Below are positions 1 through 10,974 of a stretch of 64,000 nucleotides of DNA, one piece after another (positions within the stretch are counted from its first letter, which is position 1; every line of letters starts with the position of its first letter). The notes beneath the pieces were generated by a model, which was not told the DNA's origin, ran no database searches, and was given only the letters and a program-made list of their open reading frames with translations. The stretch covers positions 32,438,780-32,502,779 of the forward strand of contig CM065170.1 of assembly GCA_033026295.1 (NCBI GenBank), read 5' to 3'. The stretch is from Channa striata. Taxonomy: Eukaryota > Chordata > Actinopteri > Anabantiformes > Channidae. The translations under genes were made by a program, and so were the position numbers.

Positions 1-1800
1 ACTGCATATCCATCGTCAACGAACCAGAAGAAAAAGAAATGTAATTTCGTTTGCAGAAAAGGTTAGAGCGAATAATAAAACACACAGCACACACACCACC
101 TGGGAAACATAAGCCATTAAGACCAGACGGGGAGTCAATATTTTGTTATGGGGCAATAAACAATCATTCACAAGTGCAAATTTACTATAGGTAAGTACTA
201 TATGAACTATAATTAGGAGGACTGTAATATCCACATGCACTCCTAATTGTGTTGAGGTACATTTTGTGTTAATTATGTTAGAGACCTGAACTTCATGGGG
301 ATAAATATCTGATATCGAGCTGTGCAAAGTTTAACTCGGCTTCGCAAAGAGACTGAAAGCCAAAGGAGCTTTGACAAACTACTTAGAGTCTGATTACCTT
401 TGTCAATTCGTTATTTCTGTTGAGAAATTACAACGTTACACATTTTTAAATAAACCTGAAGAAAAATATCAAAGCACTGCAATAAATGTTTCTGACGTCT
501 TGCTCAGTTTCAAGCTGGAGCTAAACACATTCAGTGTATCAATCAATCAGTCTCTTGATGCATTAATAAGTTAACCAGTTTTTTACATGGCTTTATTTTG
601 ACACACTCGTGCCAGCCATGTTCGTCTGCATTTCAGTCAAAGTGGGCTGTCTCTAAGCTGGATACTGGCTACAGTGGCAGCCAAGAAAACAGTTCAGAGA
701 AACTATAGTTATCTGTTGGAAACAACTGGTGGGTGTGCAATTATTTTGGACAAAAAAAAAGTTGGACAGATGGACAAACGCTCAAGTCATTTGCAAAAAA
801 CGCCAGTAGGAACTGAAATACTTTGTGTTGATTCTAGTGTTGAAGAGCGGAGTCACAATCACAACAGACGGCTGGACATCAGGCACGACGGTAGCCTATG
901 TAACTGTTACACTCCTACTATTCTGTTTTCAGTGCACATCAGAAGTGATGCCCATATTCCAGGTTGACTGAGTCATTTCCAGTAGTATGTTCTCAGTCAT
1001 TCTTATCCTAGTTGGACATGTCCAGAGTCTAGGCATCCTTATCACATGCATCAAACACATAAGGTTGGTGTGGCTGCCCAGAGGTCACGATCTGAGAAAA
1101 TGGGCAAATTGGCATGTGCAAAAAGAAAAAATCATAACCATGGGATTAATAACTAAATTTATCTGTCACTCAAGCAAAATGGCCGCTAAAGAATAGTATG
1201 ACAAGGTGACACTGATATGAGCTTTGACTCCATTTCACTCAGACAAAGTTTTTTTTTTGTACTGACATGTGTGTCTTCAGGTGAAGGTAAAGGAAAAGAG
1301 ACAAAGAGACCTAGTGCTGTGTGTTTTCTAGGGGCACTCAGGGAAGCGTTTGTCGTGGCGGGGCGGCACACACTGCTGAGCTGAACATGATAGGGGTAAA
1401 TATTTGTATCTCAGCAGTGGACGCACAGCGCTGAGGTCAGTCGTCTGGAATCCTCGGGTTGTTTAGAGACACTGTTGTTACAGTTGGGCTTTTTAGGGTA
1501 AAAAAGAAGGCATGAGAGAGACAGAGAGAGAGGACCAGACTCCCAGAGGGAGAAAGCTGAGCACTAACACTAAAACAAAAGGAGAGTGAAGGAAAGAAGT
1601 GTGAAGTTGGTTCAGAGAAATGTGTGTCTGCTTCGTGCCAGAGAAACCTCTGGAGTGGTCTTTGGACAAATGACTCCATTATACACTCGTGTCATTTATT
1701 CTAACATTGATCGTAATTATGACGATAAAGACGAAAACATTTAACTCTTTCCTTTAAATGGAAAGCTCCCTTGGTTATAACTGAGTTTTCACATTGAAAT
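1..1800. other. Non-coding stretch, no gene recognised
   Basis: Unique, moderately AT-rich sequence with only short chance reading frames. Two minor points can be seen. AAAATGGCCGC at 1176-1186 matches the core of the YY1 binding motif. The interval from about 1500 to 1620 is purine-rich on the + strand. Neither is enough to call a promoter. I see no tRNA fold, transposon end or exon with good splice sites here. Confidence 0.6.
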
Positions 1801-1804
1801 TGTT

Positions 1805-1975
1805 GCTTTGCATTCAGCCTGTCGTCCCGGGAGGAGCAGTGGGCAGCCGCGGGCGGCATCCGGGGAGTGTGTCACTCACGGACACAGCGGGCGCAGAGGC
1901 TGGGACAGTGACCTCTGCGTCCCAGCTTGGTCCTCTACCCTTCGGGTCACCAGGCTAATAAATATGCACAAACAA
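1805..1975. promoter_or_regulatory. GC- and CpG-rich patch, candidate regulatory block
   Basis: About 130 bases carry roughly ten CpG dinucleotides (for example around CCGCGGGCGGCATCCGGGG), which is high against the AT-rich DNA on either side. It ends in an AT-rich motif, TAATAAATATGCAC. Vertebrate DNA loses CpG unless it is unmethylated or constrained, so retention hints at regulatory use. No TATA box, initiator or start codon context is convincing, and conservation was not tested. Confidence 0.3.
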
Positions 1976-2149
1976 GCTTCTTAGCAGCCACTGTCTCTAA
2001 GAATCTTATGTGTAAGTGCAGTGGGGAGTTTAGGGCCTCGGTGCTGTTCTGATCCAAGCACAATAAAGCTCATAAGTAAACACTGATCTCTGTCTAACCA
2101 GTGACTCAGCATGCTGCTGTGATCATAAGGTGAGCTGAGGCTGAGACCT

Positions 2150-2360
2150 GTGAAAAAACCATCCACCTACTCTTCCCGGCTCGCAGCGAATGCAGCTGGA
2201 GCGGGGCCCTTTGATGAAAACGAATCGGTGCGACTGGTTCTGCCTTGTAGGGACAGAGAAGTGAGCGGCATTAGCGGGGGTGTCATGTTTGATTGGGGTT
2301 TATTACAGCTGCTTGTATTGTTCCTGTTCGTCAACAGACTCCCAGGTAATGTGGTGATAA
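2150..2360. promoter_or_regulatory. Unique block, candidate regulatory element
   Basis: Non-repetitive sequence with several CpGs (TCCCGGCTCGCAGCGAATGC), an E-box CAGCTG at 2192-2197 and a second CAGCTG near 2308. It contains a short ATG frame that runs into a GTAATG donor-like site (2285-2345), described under findings. The call rests on composition and motifs only. Confidence 0.28.
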
Positions 2361-2694
2361 TCGTTGCAGAGGCCTCCATCTGCTCATTTGGGGGAGGGCG
2401 GGTGGGGAGCTGCCCTCGTTTTAAATCCATTTTCCCAGGTGCTGATGGGAGGCCGCAGGGTGGAGGGGGTGGATGTTAGGGGAGGGGGGAGTAGTGTAGA
2501 GCCCTCTGTTTCATTTACCCAGGAGTGTTGGTGCGCACGGCAACCAGGTTGTCTCTGCTTGTACCGGCTAATGGTTCAAACCCAGCTGGCTTCAATTGGG
2601 AGCTGGGCTCTTGAGTAATGCATTTTGCACTTTGGCTCACTACCAAGTGTACGGCATTTTAGTTCTGCATGCTACACTGAGTTCATCGCTCAGG

Positions 2695-3030
2695 TGTTTG
2701 GAGCGAGCGCCATAAAATCCATAAACAACCCGGTCGTTGCAGTTCCGGGATGTCGCGCGTAGCGGCGGGGTCAAGGTGCAGCGCGTTGAGGAGCGAGCGT
2801 GGAGCCAGCCAGCGGTGAAGGGCCGTCTCTGGCTTGACTGTTTGTGAGAGGCAATTCTCCACGCTTGTAATTACACGTCTTTAATTGATAACGCGGAAAA
2901 ACTGCATTGATTTGGTGTCAGCCGAAGGAGCGCGGCGGCCCCTCCTCTAATTACTTTTCAGTTCTGCAATGTCAGGTTCGGTTTCCGCTGTGGCATCTGC
3001 AGCGAGGACGCAGCTGATGTGATCACACCT
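2695..3030. promoter_or_regulatory. CpG cluster with homeodomain cores, candidate enhancer or promoter
   Basis: More than twenty CpGs fall in about 330 bases, including TGTCGCGCGTAGCGGCGGGG, so this behaves like a small CpG island. The second half changes to AT-rich motifs in the same block: GTAATTACACG, TTAATTGATAACGCGG and CTAATTACTTTTC, three homeodomain-type TAAT/ATTA cores. CpG-rich and homeodomain-rich sequence side by side is typical of vertebrate developmental enhancers. I see no first exon with a good donor, so an enhancer is more likely than a gene promoter. Confidence 0.45.
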
Positions 3031-3830
3031 GAGCAGTTTGCTCCTCTGTCCACTGTGCTTAGCTTAGTGGAATGAGAAAATCAGCAACGTGCAGCTGCCT
3101 GTTGGAGATCGACAGGAATTCAGGGCGATACTGCGACTAGGAGCCAAAGTTGAGCTCCCGTTTAAAAGTGTGTGCCCTGCTGAAGTGTCCTTGAGCAAAA
3201 TGCTGATTTCCTACCAGCTCCAGGAGTTCCTGTTGTTTTTCTGACCTGTGACCTCAGTGTGGAGGAGGGGAAGAGAAGAGGCTTCCTCACCAAAATCGAT
3301 ACTATCTCACAATATTTGTTATTAATAATGACAATTGTAGCAGGGGAGTAGATGTTTATCACGGGACTGCTTCATTTTCATCTGAAAAACTTAATGCAGT
3401 TAGCATTTCATTTTTGACAAAAATTAAAGAAAACAAGTTTCAAATAGAGGCTGGGGTTTTGATGCTACCGCTCCACTGTGTGTGCTGTGTTTTCCCAACA
3501 AAGGTACAATAACGTCACCTCGCCCTGACGAAGGAGATCGTTTATTAAAGGATTTGTGGGGTCCTGACTTTTTGTGCTTCGAGGGAGAAAGATTTGATCC
3601 ATGTGTTCCTGCATATTTCTGCAAAGTTGCTGAAAAATTAGGATTAAATCCAAACAATTCATGGTGAGGAACACAGTAGAATAAGCCGGTTCACGTCAGA
3701 ATTTTTCTCATTTAGTTCTCGGTCGAGTTCAGGGATAGGTTGTAGAGTCCAGACAGAGGGATGTAAAAAGAAATAAAGCAAACACACAAACGAACCGAAC
3801 AGGAAGTGAGCTATGCTTCATGGCATGTTG
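3030..3830. other. Non-coding stretch, no gene recognised
   Basis: Unique sequence with no repeats above short homopolymers. Reading frames on both strands at about 3424-3674 overlap one another and carry no recognisable domain. I see nothing else in this interval. Confidence 0.55.
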
Positions 3831-4040
3831 ATCTCTCCTCTTCCCTCCTGCCTGACAGCCTCTTAGTCAAGCTATCACGGTAAATTTCCTCTTGGGCTAA
3901 ATCACAGCTAGAGGAACCCAAGACTTGTTACCTGATTCTGCATAATGAGTAACGTCTCCAAGTGTGAGAGTGCCCTATCGCTGAGGCGATGACAGAGCAG
4001 GACCAACTGGCTTCCCACTAGACTCCCTGAACAGTGGGAC
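3830..4040. promoter_or_regulatory. Weak candidate regulatory block
   Basis: A unique stretch of balanced composition, including AGCTATCACGGTAAATTTCC and TATCGCTGAGGCGATGACAG. The second holds the small palindrome-like pair TCGC/GCGA. It lacks simple repeats and looks less degraded than its flanks, but this is a subjective reading of a single sequence. Confidence 0.18.
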
Positions 4041-4269
4041 TGATTTGAGGTTGAGGAAAGATTCTTTAAATGCTGGGAAAATTAGTGGACCTGCTTTGCA
4101 GAAACGTTTGTGGACTTGTAACTTTTTGCTGCGAGACAGTTCAGACTTTATAACATAGCGTATCTACATATTGACCATCATCGTTTGCCGGACTTCTAGT
4201 TAGCCACGGGGCCCTGTACAACCTCCTAGTTCGACCATGCCATGGGCTACTGGCTCCCACAAATAAGGT

Positions 4270-4312
4270 CCAGTACACCAGACACCTTTATAGTGCCAGT
4301 ACAACAGATGCC
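4270..4312 (+). repeat. Short imperfect direct repeat, 26-base period
   Basis: CCAGTACACCAGACACC at 4270-4286 is followed at 4296-4312 by CCAGTACAACAGATGCC, a match at 14 of 17 positions. It is probably a local slippage duplication with no evident function. Confidence 0.5.
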
Positions 4313-4689
4313 TGCTGCTACAACATCTGTCAGCTGTTTCACTAGATGATTCTGTAAGTGTCACGTTAGGCTAGGGACACGTCATCTTTAGGTGTGTTTA
4401 GAATTAACTTAAGAAGAAACAACTTAAAACAGTTTGAGATCTCTAAATCTTTATGTGGGAGTCCACTCCTGGAAGACTGAATGATCTGATTATAAATAAA
4501 AATAAATAAATTATAAATTTATATGTAGGGAGATACAGTCGGTCACTTCCCGTTAACAGTGTCAGTAAATGGTGTTTACATATGGCATCCAACAAATGCA
4601 ATTTGTGAAAATATTCCCCTTACAAATTGTAAAAGCCATTTTAAAAACCTATTTGTGTGCTCTTGTCGTGTACCTAGGTACAATGTTTT

Positions 4690-4800
4690 TCTAATGTTTT
4701 TTGTGTTTGCGTGAGCGCGCTAATAGAATGCTTAAAAGCAATTTAATGTGGTTTTAATTAGACCTTAATTGCATTACCTGATCTTAACGAACCTCAAGAG
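4690..4800. promoter_or_regulatory. AT-rich block with homeodomain cores
   Basis: The stretch after GAGCGCGCTAATAGAATGC contains TTAAAAGCAATTTAATG, TTTTAATTAGACC and TTAATTGCATTACC, which are closely spaced TAAT/ATTA homeodomain cores in unique sequence. It sits just before the TG-rich zone. Candidate enhancer core by motif content only. Confidence 0.35.
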
Positions 4801-5227
4801 GGGAGCAGGATGATACTGTAATTTTAATGTTGTTGTTTTATTCTCTTGTAAACTGTAATCTTCATTAAAATGATATTTAACAGAATTCAAAAGATGTGAA
4901 CAAAGAGCTCTGTCCATCTTCTGCAGAGAGTCATCATTTGTTGCAGAGGCTGGAGAAGAAATAATGTGTGTTTCCCAGCAAAAAAAGCGGTGGAATTTGT
5001 GAGGCTGTGCTGTATGTGCACGTGTAAATTTGAAAGTGTGTGTATCAGTATGTTGTGAGTGGAAAAAAACTGGGGTGGAGGTTGTAAAGGATGAAAAGTG
5101 TGTTTTCGTGCAGAACACAATGTGGCTGTAAAGTGTTTGTGTGTGTGATGAATGTAAGACTGCATCGCTGCGCGAGTGTGCGTGTGTGAGAACATGCATG
5201 TTTTGAAGCAAATCAGCATTTGTGGGC

Positions 5228-5248
5228 GTGTGTGTGTGTGTGTGTGTG
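5228..5248 (+). repeat. (GT)n microsatellite
   Basis: About ten uninterrupted GT units inside a broader TG-rich zone that runs from about 5030 to 5320. The histidine/threonine-rich frames on the opposite strand are artefacts of this repeat. Confidence 0.95.
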
Positions 5249-5410
5249 ATGGGGAGGAGTGTGTGTTTTCCCCAGTGTGTGTTTGTTTGAGGGGGGGAGG
5301 AAGTGTGTGTCTGTGATCTCTCGGCCTGTAGATGGAGCTACATGCTACACTTCTCTCTCTCTCGACATCCATCTGCACACAATGAATGCATTGTTCTTCC
5401 CTCTCTTACT

Positions 5411-5433
5411 CACACACACACACACACACACAC
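5411..5433 (+). repeat. (CA)n microsatellite
   Basis: Eleven CA units, opposite in strand sense to the TG repeats on either side at 5228-5248 and 5537-5561. Confidence 0.95.
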
Positions 5434-5536
5434 TTCTCTCTCGTCTAACAGATTTGGTATTTATGTTAATGTACACCTCTGTGGATCTCTTGCCTCCCAG
5501 TGGTTAGATACCCTGTTGATATGTGGCTTTGGTTTT

Positions 5537-5561
5537 TGTGTGTGTGTGTGTGTGTGTGTGT
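5537..5561 (+). repeat. (TG)n microsatellite
   Basis: Twelve TG units. It is the third of three alternating dinucleotide tracts within 340 bases. Confidence 0.95.
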
Positions 5562-5599
5562 TGTGGGTGGATATGAAGCTGGAGGGATTGAGGAGGGTT

Positions 5600-6280
5600 T
5601 AGGGAGTCAAAGAACAACTTTTTTTTCCCTTTCCCTCCAGAAAGTAAAATAAAAAAAATTTTAAAAACCCTGGCACTAGATGGACAACCGAGCCGTCCAC
5701 AAGAAGCCCAAACGCTTTCAGTTTCAGTTGGTGTTTCCGTCTCTCGGAGGCAGGGACGATGGAGGGAAATAAGTTAAACAAGGCTGCAGAGCAGTTATGA
5801 AGTGCTTAATGATGCGAGTCTGCAAACTCAGCCTGACCAGTGAGCCAACATATCTGAAGACACAGAATGTTTGACCTAATATAAGCCGCAGTTTTTCTTT
5901 CCTGTCAAGTTTTTCAGTGGGCAAGTCCAGTCGCTTGATATTACATTCAGTTTAATTGGGGGTCAATATGTCTGACCCTAAAATGGATCTGAGCACATTT
6001 GGAAATGTCCCAATACGTCAGTGTTTTGTTTTGTTTTTGAGGGGACACATAGAAAGGGATTTCCATTGATGTATGATAAATGCATATGTACACACTGTCC
6101 ATAATAACGTGACATCTCTGTACTGCTATGTGTGCTATGTGCTCGCGCTATTAAAATTTGACATGTGATCTTAGCTGTCAGATTATCAGGCACACCTAAA
6201 TAAAACTAATAGTCACAACCGTCCTGCACTTCATCAATTTTCAATTTGCTTTTGAACTTCCCCCTGACTTCACTGTATTA
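5600..6280. other. Non-coding stretch, no gene recognised
   Basis: AT-rich unique sequence leading up to the inverted-repeat element at 6280. It has no coding signals, tRNA-like fold or repeat that I recognise. Confidence 0.55.
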
Positions 6281-6512
6281 ACATATTTCTCTGCTTCTAG
6301 CTGAAAAACTCCTCCCGATGACATCACCCGGAATAGTTTTTCATCATTAGTAGTTCACATGATTTCTTCTGGGGGAGCTCTGAAAATGCAGGTTGACCGT
6401 CATTACAAACTCCATAGTCTGAACAACAAGAGGACATATTGGCAACTGAAGGTTGCTCCAAGTGATGTCATCTGGAGGCATTTTTCAGCTAGAAGCAGGG
6501 AGATGTTTTGAT
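6280..6512. mobile_element. MITE-like element with about 37-base terminal inverted repeats
   Basis: The left arm at 6291-6327 (beginning CTGCTTCTAGCTGAAAAACT) and the reverse complement of the right arm at 6462-6498 agree at 34 of 37 positions. Weaker pairing continues outward to about 6280 and 6512. The arms enclose about 134 bases with no open reading frame. Long, well-matched terminal inverted repeats around a short non-coding core are the hallmark of a non-autonomous DNA transposon. I could not assign a superfamily, and no clean target-site duplication is obvious. A stable foldback of other origin is the alternative. Confidence 0.6.
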
Positions 6513-6659
6513 ATAGGTATATCAAGGGGATGTTTAATGGCATTTATATATTATTTTCATTTTGGAGTTCATGTGGTGTTGCCCAGTATTGCATTATTCA
6601 GAGAGATGCTCAGCGCTCTGCAGCTCAAGGAAACACAATAAATTAGGAAAATAACTTCA

Positions 6660-6960
6660 TCAATTTGACAACATCCTTTTGTCCCCGTCTTCCACGAGTG
6701 TGTAAGAAGCTACTGAGCATTAGTAAAAGCACAGTGAATTACAGGAGCCATAATTCTTGCTGCTTAGCGCGTGAAATGGAGCTAGTCAGGTCACTGTTGA
6801 TCCCCACCTCTAATACAGTAATCATTCTTGCTTTTGGCAAGTCTGTTGGATTAATTATGAGGGGCTAAACATTTAGCAGCTAAGCACAGCGCCGCCCTCC
6901 CGTCTACCTGCCGCACTTTGCGCAGTCGCTAGTGAAACTGCTCATCCCGACGTGAATGGA
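6660..6960. promoter_or_regulatory. Candidate regulatory block
   Basis: Unique sequence with spaced motifs: GTGAATTACAGGAGCC, CCATAATTCTTGC, TTAGCGCGTGAAATGG, GGATTAATTATGAGG, and then a CpG-bearing end (GCACAGCGCCGCCCTCCCG, ACTTTGCGCAGTCGC). The mix of TAAT cores and retained CpGs without simple repeats resembles vertebrate conserved enhancers. Conservation was not tested. Confidence 0.4.
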
Positions 6961-7079
6961 TTATCCACACAGTTATCTCCCCTGCATCGTTCTGTATCCA
7001 CGCACCTTTAAAACAATAGTATCTTTCCAGTTTGTCAGTCATAGATTTGTTTCATGTAGAACACTCACAGAAGGAGGAT

Positions 7080-7340
7080 TAACCGTATCTACTTATACGC
7101 TTGTGATAAACTCTTATCTCCTGCCTTTCCCCAGAGCACTCTGTGGGTGCACGTTGACCTGTTTTCCTTCTCCTCCTCTTCTTTTCCCCTTTCTCTCCCC
7201 TTTCTCTGCTCTGTACCTCAGCGATTTAATCATTTAACCATGCATAATCTGGGCCCTCTCCCAATTTGTTAAATCCTCTTGCAGCGGGCACGTTCCTCTT
7301 GGAGCAGTCGGGGCTTTTTAAAGACCTGCAGAAGGTTGTG
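7080..7340. promoter_or_regulatory. Candidate regulatory block with internal pyrimidine tract
   Basis: The stretch contains GATTAACCG, GATAAACTCTTATC (paired GATA-type cores), GCGATTTAATCATTTAACC and GCATAATCTGGGCCC. A run of about 60 pyrimidines at 7163-7222 ends in an acceptor-like CCTCAG at about 7220. The frames after it close within about 50 bases, so I do not call an exon. Confidence 0.32.
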
Positions 7341-7769
7341 TGTATGTAAAAAAGGTAAGAGGGAGGTGAGGCGGTAATGGATGGGTTTCATTAAGAAATG
7401 AGTTTGAAAGGACAGCCACGCTGACAATGAACGGTGGCGTAATTAGGCCTCAGTTTATAAATGTGTCAACAAAGAGGTTTTTACATTTTAGCAGGTACAA
7501 CACACCCCAGTGCAGAGTGAGGCAAAGGCTATAAACACGTCCTGTATGCGTGTTTATGAGTGTGTGTGAATATCTGCGTGTGCGCACAGCTGAACGCGGC
7601 ACATGTGCGCTCCTGCTCACACTATTAGTGCGTGTGTTTACATCCACCAGGTAAACTCGAGGCAGCTGCGGCATCCTGTGCGCTCGGCGGAGGTTTACAC
7701 AGCGTAAACGCATCACTTCCTTCTCATTTAGCGTGATGTAAACCGAGCGTATACCCACCAGGACACCAG

Positions 7770-7930
7770 CCTTCATCCTGTGAAAGCAGGAAACGCGACG
7801 CCACCTTTGGCCCGCCGCTCTCTGGGTGGCACTGCCATGACGTGGCCTGGGGATTAGGCCGATGACAGTTTGTATCCATTAGGTTTACGGGTTGGCCATA
7901 ATGTAAAGTATCCACATCCTCTCACAGGCT
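7770..7930. promoter_or_regulatory. Candidate regulatory block
   Basis: Unique sequence with CpGs in context (GGAAACGCGACGCCACC, TTTGGCCCGCCGC), a CRE-like half site ATGACGTGG, and GGGATTAGGCCGATG with a bicoid/OTX-type GGATTA core. It lacks repeats and coding signals. Confidence 0.33.
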
Positions 7931-10900
7931 CTTAAAGGGACATTTTTTCTTGTCACATGTTCACCTGGGCGAAATATTTAGAACTCTTTCTAAATATTCA
8001 CAGCGTTTGCTTACTCCTGCTTAGAGTGGGTGGTTCTGCCGTTCCAGGAGAATATTGCTGTCATGTAGAGTTACAGACCATTTACTTCTGTTTATGTCTC
8101 ATTTACATTTCCTGCAGTGTTTTCGTAATGCTTGCTGTATGTAATTAGATTTTTAACGTATACATGTTTTTGTCTTTTTTTGTGAGCCAAAAGAAAAAAA
8201 AATCATCAAGCAGAAGTGAGACAAGGGCTGAAGAAAATGCCTGTCAGAGGAAGTGGAGAACTTTACATTAGGCAGCTGGCACAGGACAAAGACATCAGCA
8301 GTGCTGTCATTTATTCCACGACAAAGCTGATATCTAAAGGCACAATAGGCTCTGTCAGCGCCTACTGTTACACAGAGGGACGCCCATTCAGATTCACTTA
8401 GGTACTAAAGAACCCGTCTGAATCAGGTAACAGTCAGCTTTGTGTCTGGACATAGACAGCTACTGCTCTGCTGTGCGGGTTTGAGACAGGCTCATTTTGG
8501 ACGGTGTCTTTTCAATCCCCAGCACAGATTAAAAAGAGCAACGCAATCAGGAACCAGAAATTCTTTCTACAAATGTTTATTGCACCGGCGGTTTTATGAA
8601 TACGCTTTAGTTTTAGTTTGTAGTGAAGCAAAAGCGTGTTGTAAATTGCCATTTTTACATTTACTTTTTAGGTTTAGGAACTTCCTGTTGTGCAAGTTTG
8701 TTGAAATAATCCACTATTCCGAGTGCACTTTCGGTACGTTACAGGGATTTTCGGACTGTTCTTGTGACTTTTTTGTCTTTAGGACTTTTTTGCAACTTTA
8801 TCCTTTTCGACCAAGTTTATACGTAGAACTCAGTATGTACTGAAAATATAATACTTGTTGAGCAAGTGCCAACTTTTAGTGCTTGCAAAATGGGCTTTGA
8901 CCTCAGAGAGGTCACTCTGTAAATGCTTGAGGAAAACCTGCCTGTATTTTTAGTTACGACAGATTAGCTCATTTTGCATGCACAAGACAAACTCTTCAGG
9001 AAATCTATGCAAATACATTATAAAACCACCCTGGATGGAAATATGTAAATATAATGTATTCCGAACTGGGGCTTTAAGTTGATACACACCACAGTGTGCA
9101 GGGGGAGAAATGCACCTCTTCTTGTATCATGAGAGTGTGGGTAGCAAAGGATGCATGTAACCTCATTCCACATCCGACACTCGGTGACAAATATATAGTT
9201 TGGGGCAAATTTCCATTTCATGTTCGACTACACCGCACATCTCAAATTAAGAGCGCAGCATTATCATCGACAAGGAAATGCATCGCGTTAATATTCTCGC
9301 TTCACAGTTGCCAAAGAATTAGTTCAGATCTTCGCATAAATTAACGGTGGCACAGTTTAAAAATCGGTAGCTCAAGGCCATGCTCTCAGAACAAGGCAGT
9401 GAGTGCCGTGCCTTAATTCACCATTTGTTTTGATGTCTGCATTTGAAGAGTTTGTTTCCACAACATTGTGTATGCATTTTTATGGAGGGGGAAAAAAGAA
9501 ATCTCATTACCTGAAGCTCATCATGCTGTATCTCTAGTAATGCCGAGCGGTAAACCAAGAAGGAGAAAGGGGAGACTGCTGCTTTCTGGAATTTTTGGGT
9601 TCTCAGTCACCTTAGAGTGTCTCTGTCAACACAGACACCTTTGCCTTTAAATTACCTTTGTGCTTCGAGTGACTTCATACACAATTTTCTCGGATGGCCA
9701 TACATATTTTAAACTTGAAACATTTATTCCCATTGCTAATTCTAAAGAAGTGAAGGCGATCAGCAATACAGGGCGGTAGGGATGACTTGTTGTTGCAAGC
9801 CAGCGTGGAAGTTCGGATCGCTTGGTGGGATTTTTTCCATTGGCTTATTAATTACTGCAGAAGAAAGAAACAAAACAAATGTTTCCGACATTTATACCAT
9901 TTGGTCCGAAACTGCACCAGCGAACTTCCTACTTTGATTTTGCGAGCTTACCTCCACTCCAAACACTTTTCCCTCTGAGTGCGACCTGATCTGAATGTCA
10001 AAGCATTCTAACCGAGCTGGATATATCCTGCTAAATTTTATGTTGCAATTCCAGGTTTTAGGACTCATTTCTACAGCCCTTAATAAAATAAAATGTGGGC
10101 ATTAATTCATGTGCATTCATGGGTAAATAAACAAAACTCTGTATTTTTGAAAGAGACTTAATAAAACTTTGCAAAATGTACAGCTCATGCAGGAACAATA
10201 ACGTACATCTTAAATGGGCAACAATGACACTAATGCACATTTTCTGTCATAAAAATGTGTGTCAGCCGTGATGTTGTTCCTTGTTTTTCATCGTTCACGC
10301 GTTCTAGTGATGTAGATAAAGTGAGATAAAGCTTTGTTACATAACAACCCACCTCTGCACTGTCTTCACCTGATCCTTTTTTCCTCCGTCTTCCTCTGCT
10401 ACATGTTGAGCGCTCACTTCAGAGGTGGAAGGAGTCAAGGGGAACCTGTTTTGTATTCACCGAGACTCCGCAGCTGTGGTGCCAGGTGCATAGCTTTAGC
10501 AGGGCAGCCTCTCAGTGATGATTGAGTGTGGATAAAGAGCTCGAGGGCTCCTGCGTGATGCCTCTACCGTATCTAATAAGAGCGAGCCGTAAAGTTCCTC
10601 TGCGTAGAATCGTGACAGGAACCTGCAGCATTAGTAGATGAAGACATTTAGTTTTACTTTTAAATTTGTGTAGACTTTTTGTCGGGTTGTTGATGTTATA
10701 GTTTGAATTTGACGTTAAGCCGTTCTAAATGCAACAGTCTAAAAAACTATTTACCTCTAGCCTTTGCTCATTCACCGTCTGTGCCCAGTGTCAGTGGAAG
10801 TGATGTCTCTGGTGTGGGACCGAGGTTTCTCTTCCTGTCACATTGTATTCAGTCCTTGACGCGACCTGTTCATTACGCAGAGCTCCTCATTTCTCTGTAC

Positions 10901-10950
10901 TCATTTCCTGTCCAGTGAAAACCTTGAGTATTGTTGAGATTGCTGATTTG
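7930..10950. other. Non-coding stretch, no gene recognised
   Basis: About 3 kb of unique, AT-leaning DNA. An exact octamer (POU) site ATGCAAAT lies at 9007-9014. Short frames of 60 to 130 codons occur on both strands but lack domains, consistent splice sites or a codon pattern. I see no transposon ends or structured RNA. Confidence 0.55.
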
Positions 10951-10952
10951 TA

Positions 10953-10973
10953 GTGTGTGTGTGTGTGTGTGTG
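10953..10973 (+). repeat. (TG)n microsatellite
   Basis: About ten uninterrupted TG units, followed by a TGGTTGTGTGG tail. Confidence 0.93.
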
Positions 10974-10974
10974 G

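Noticed and set aside
9952..10020. Minus-strand candidate exon of 39 bases between GACATTCAG and GTAAGC
   Set aside because: Open in all frames only because it is so short; no independent support.
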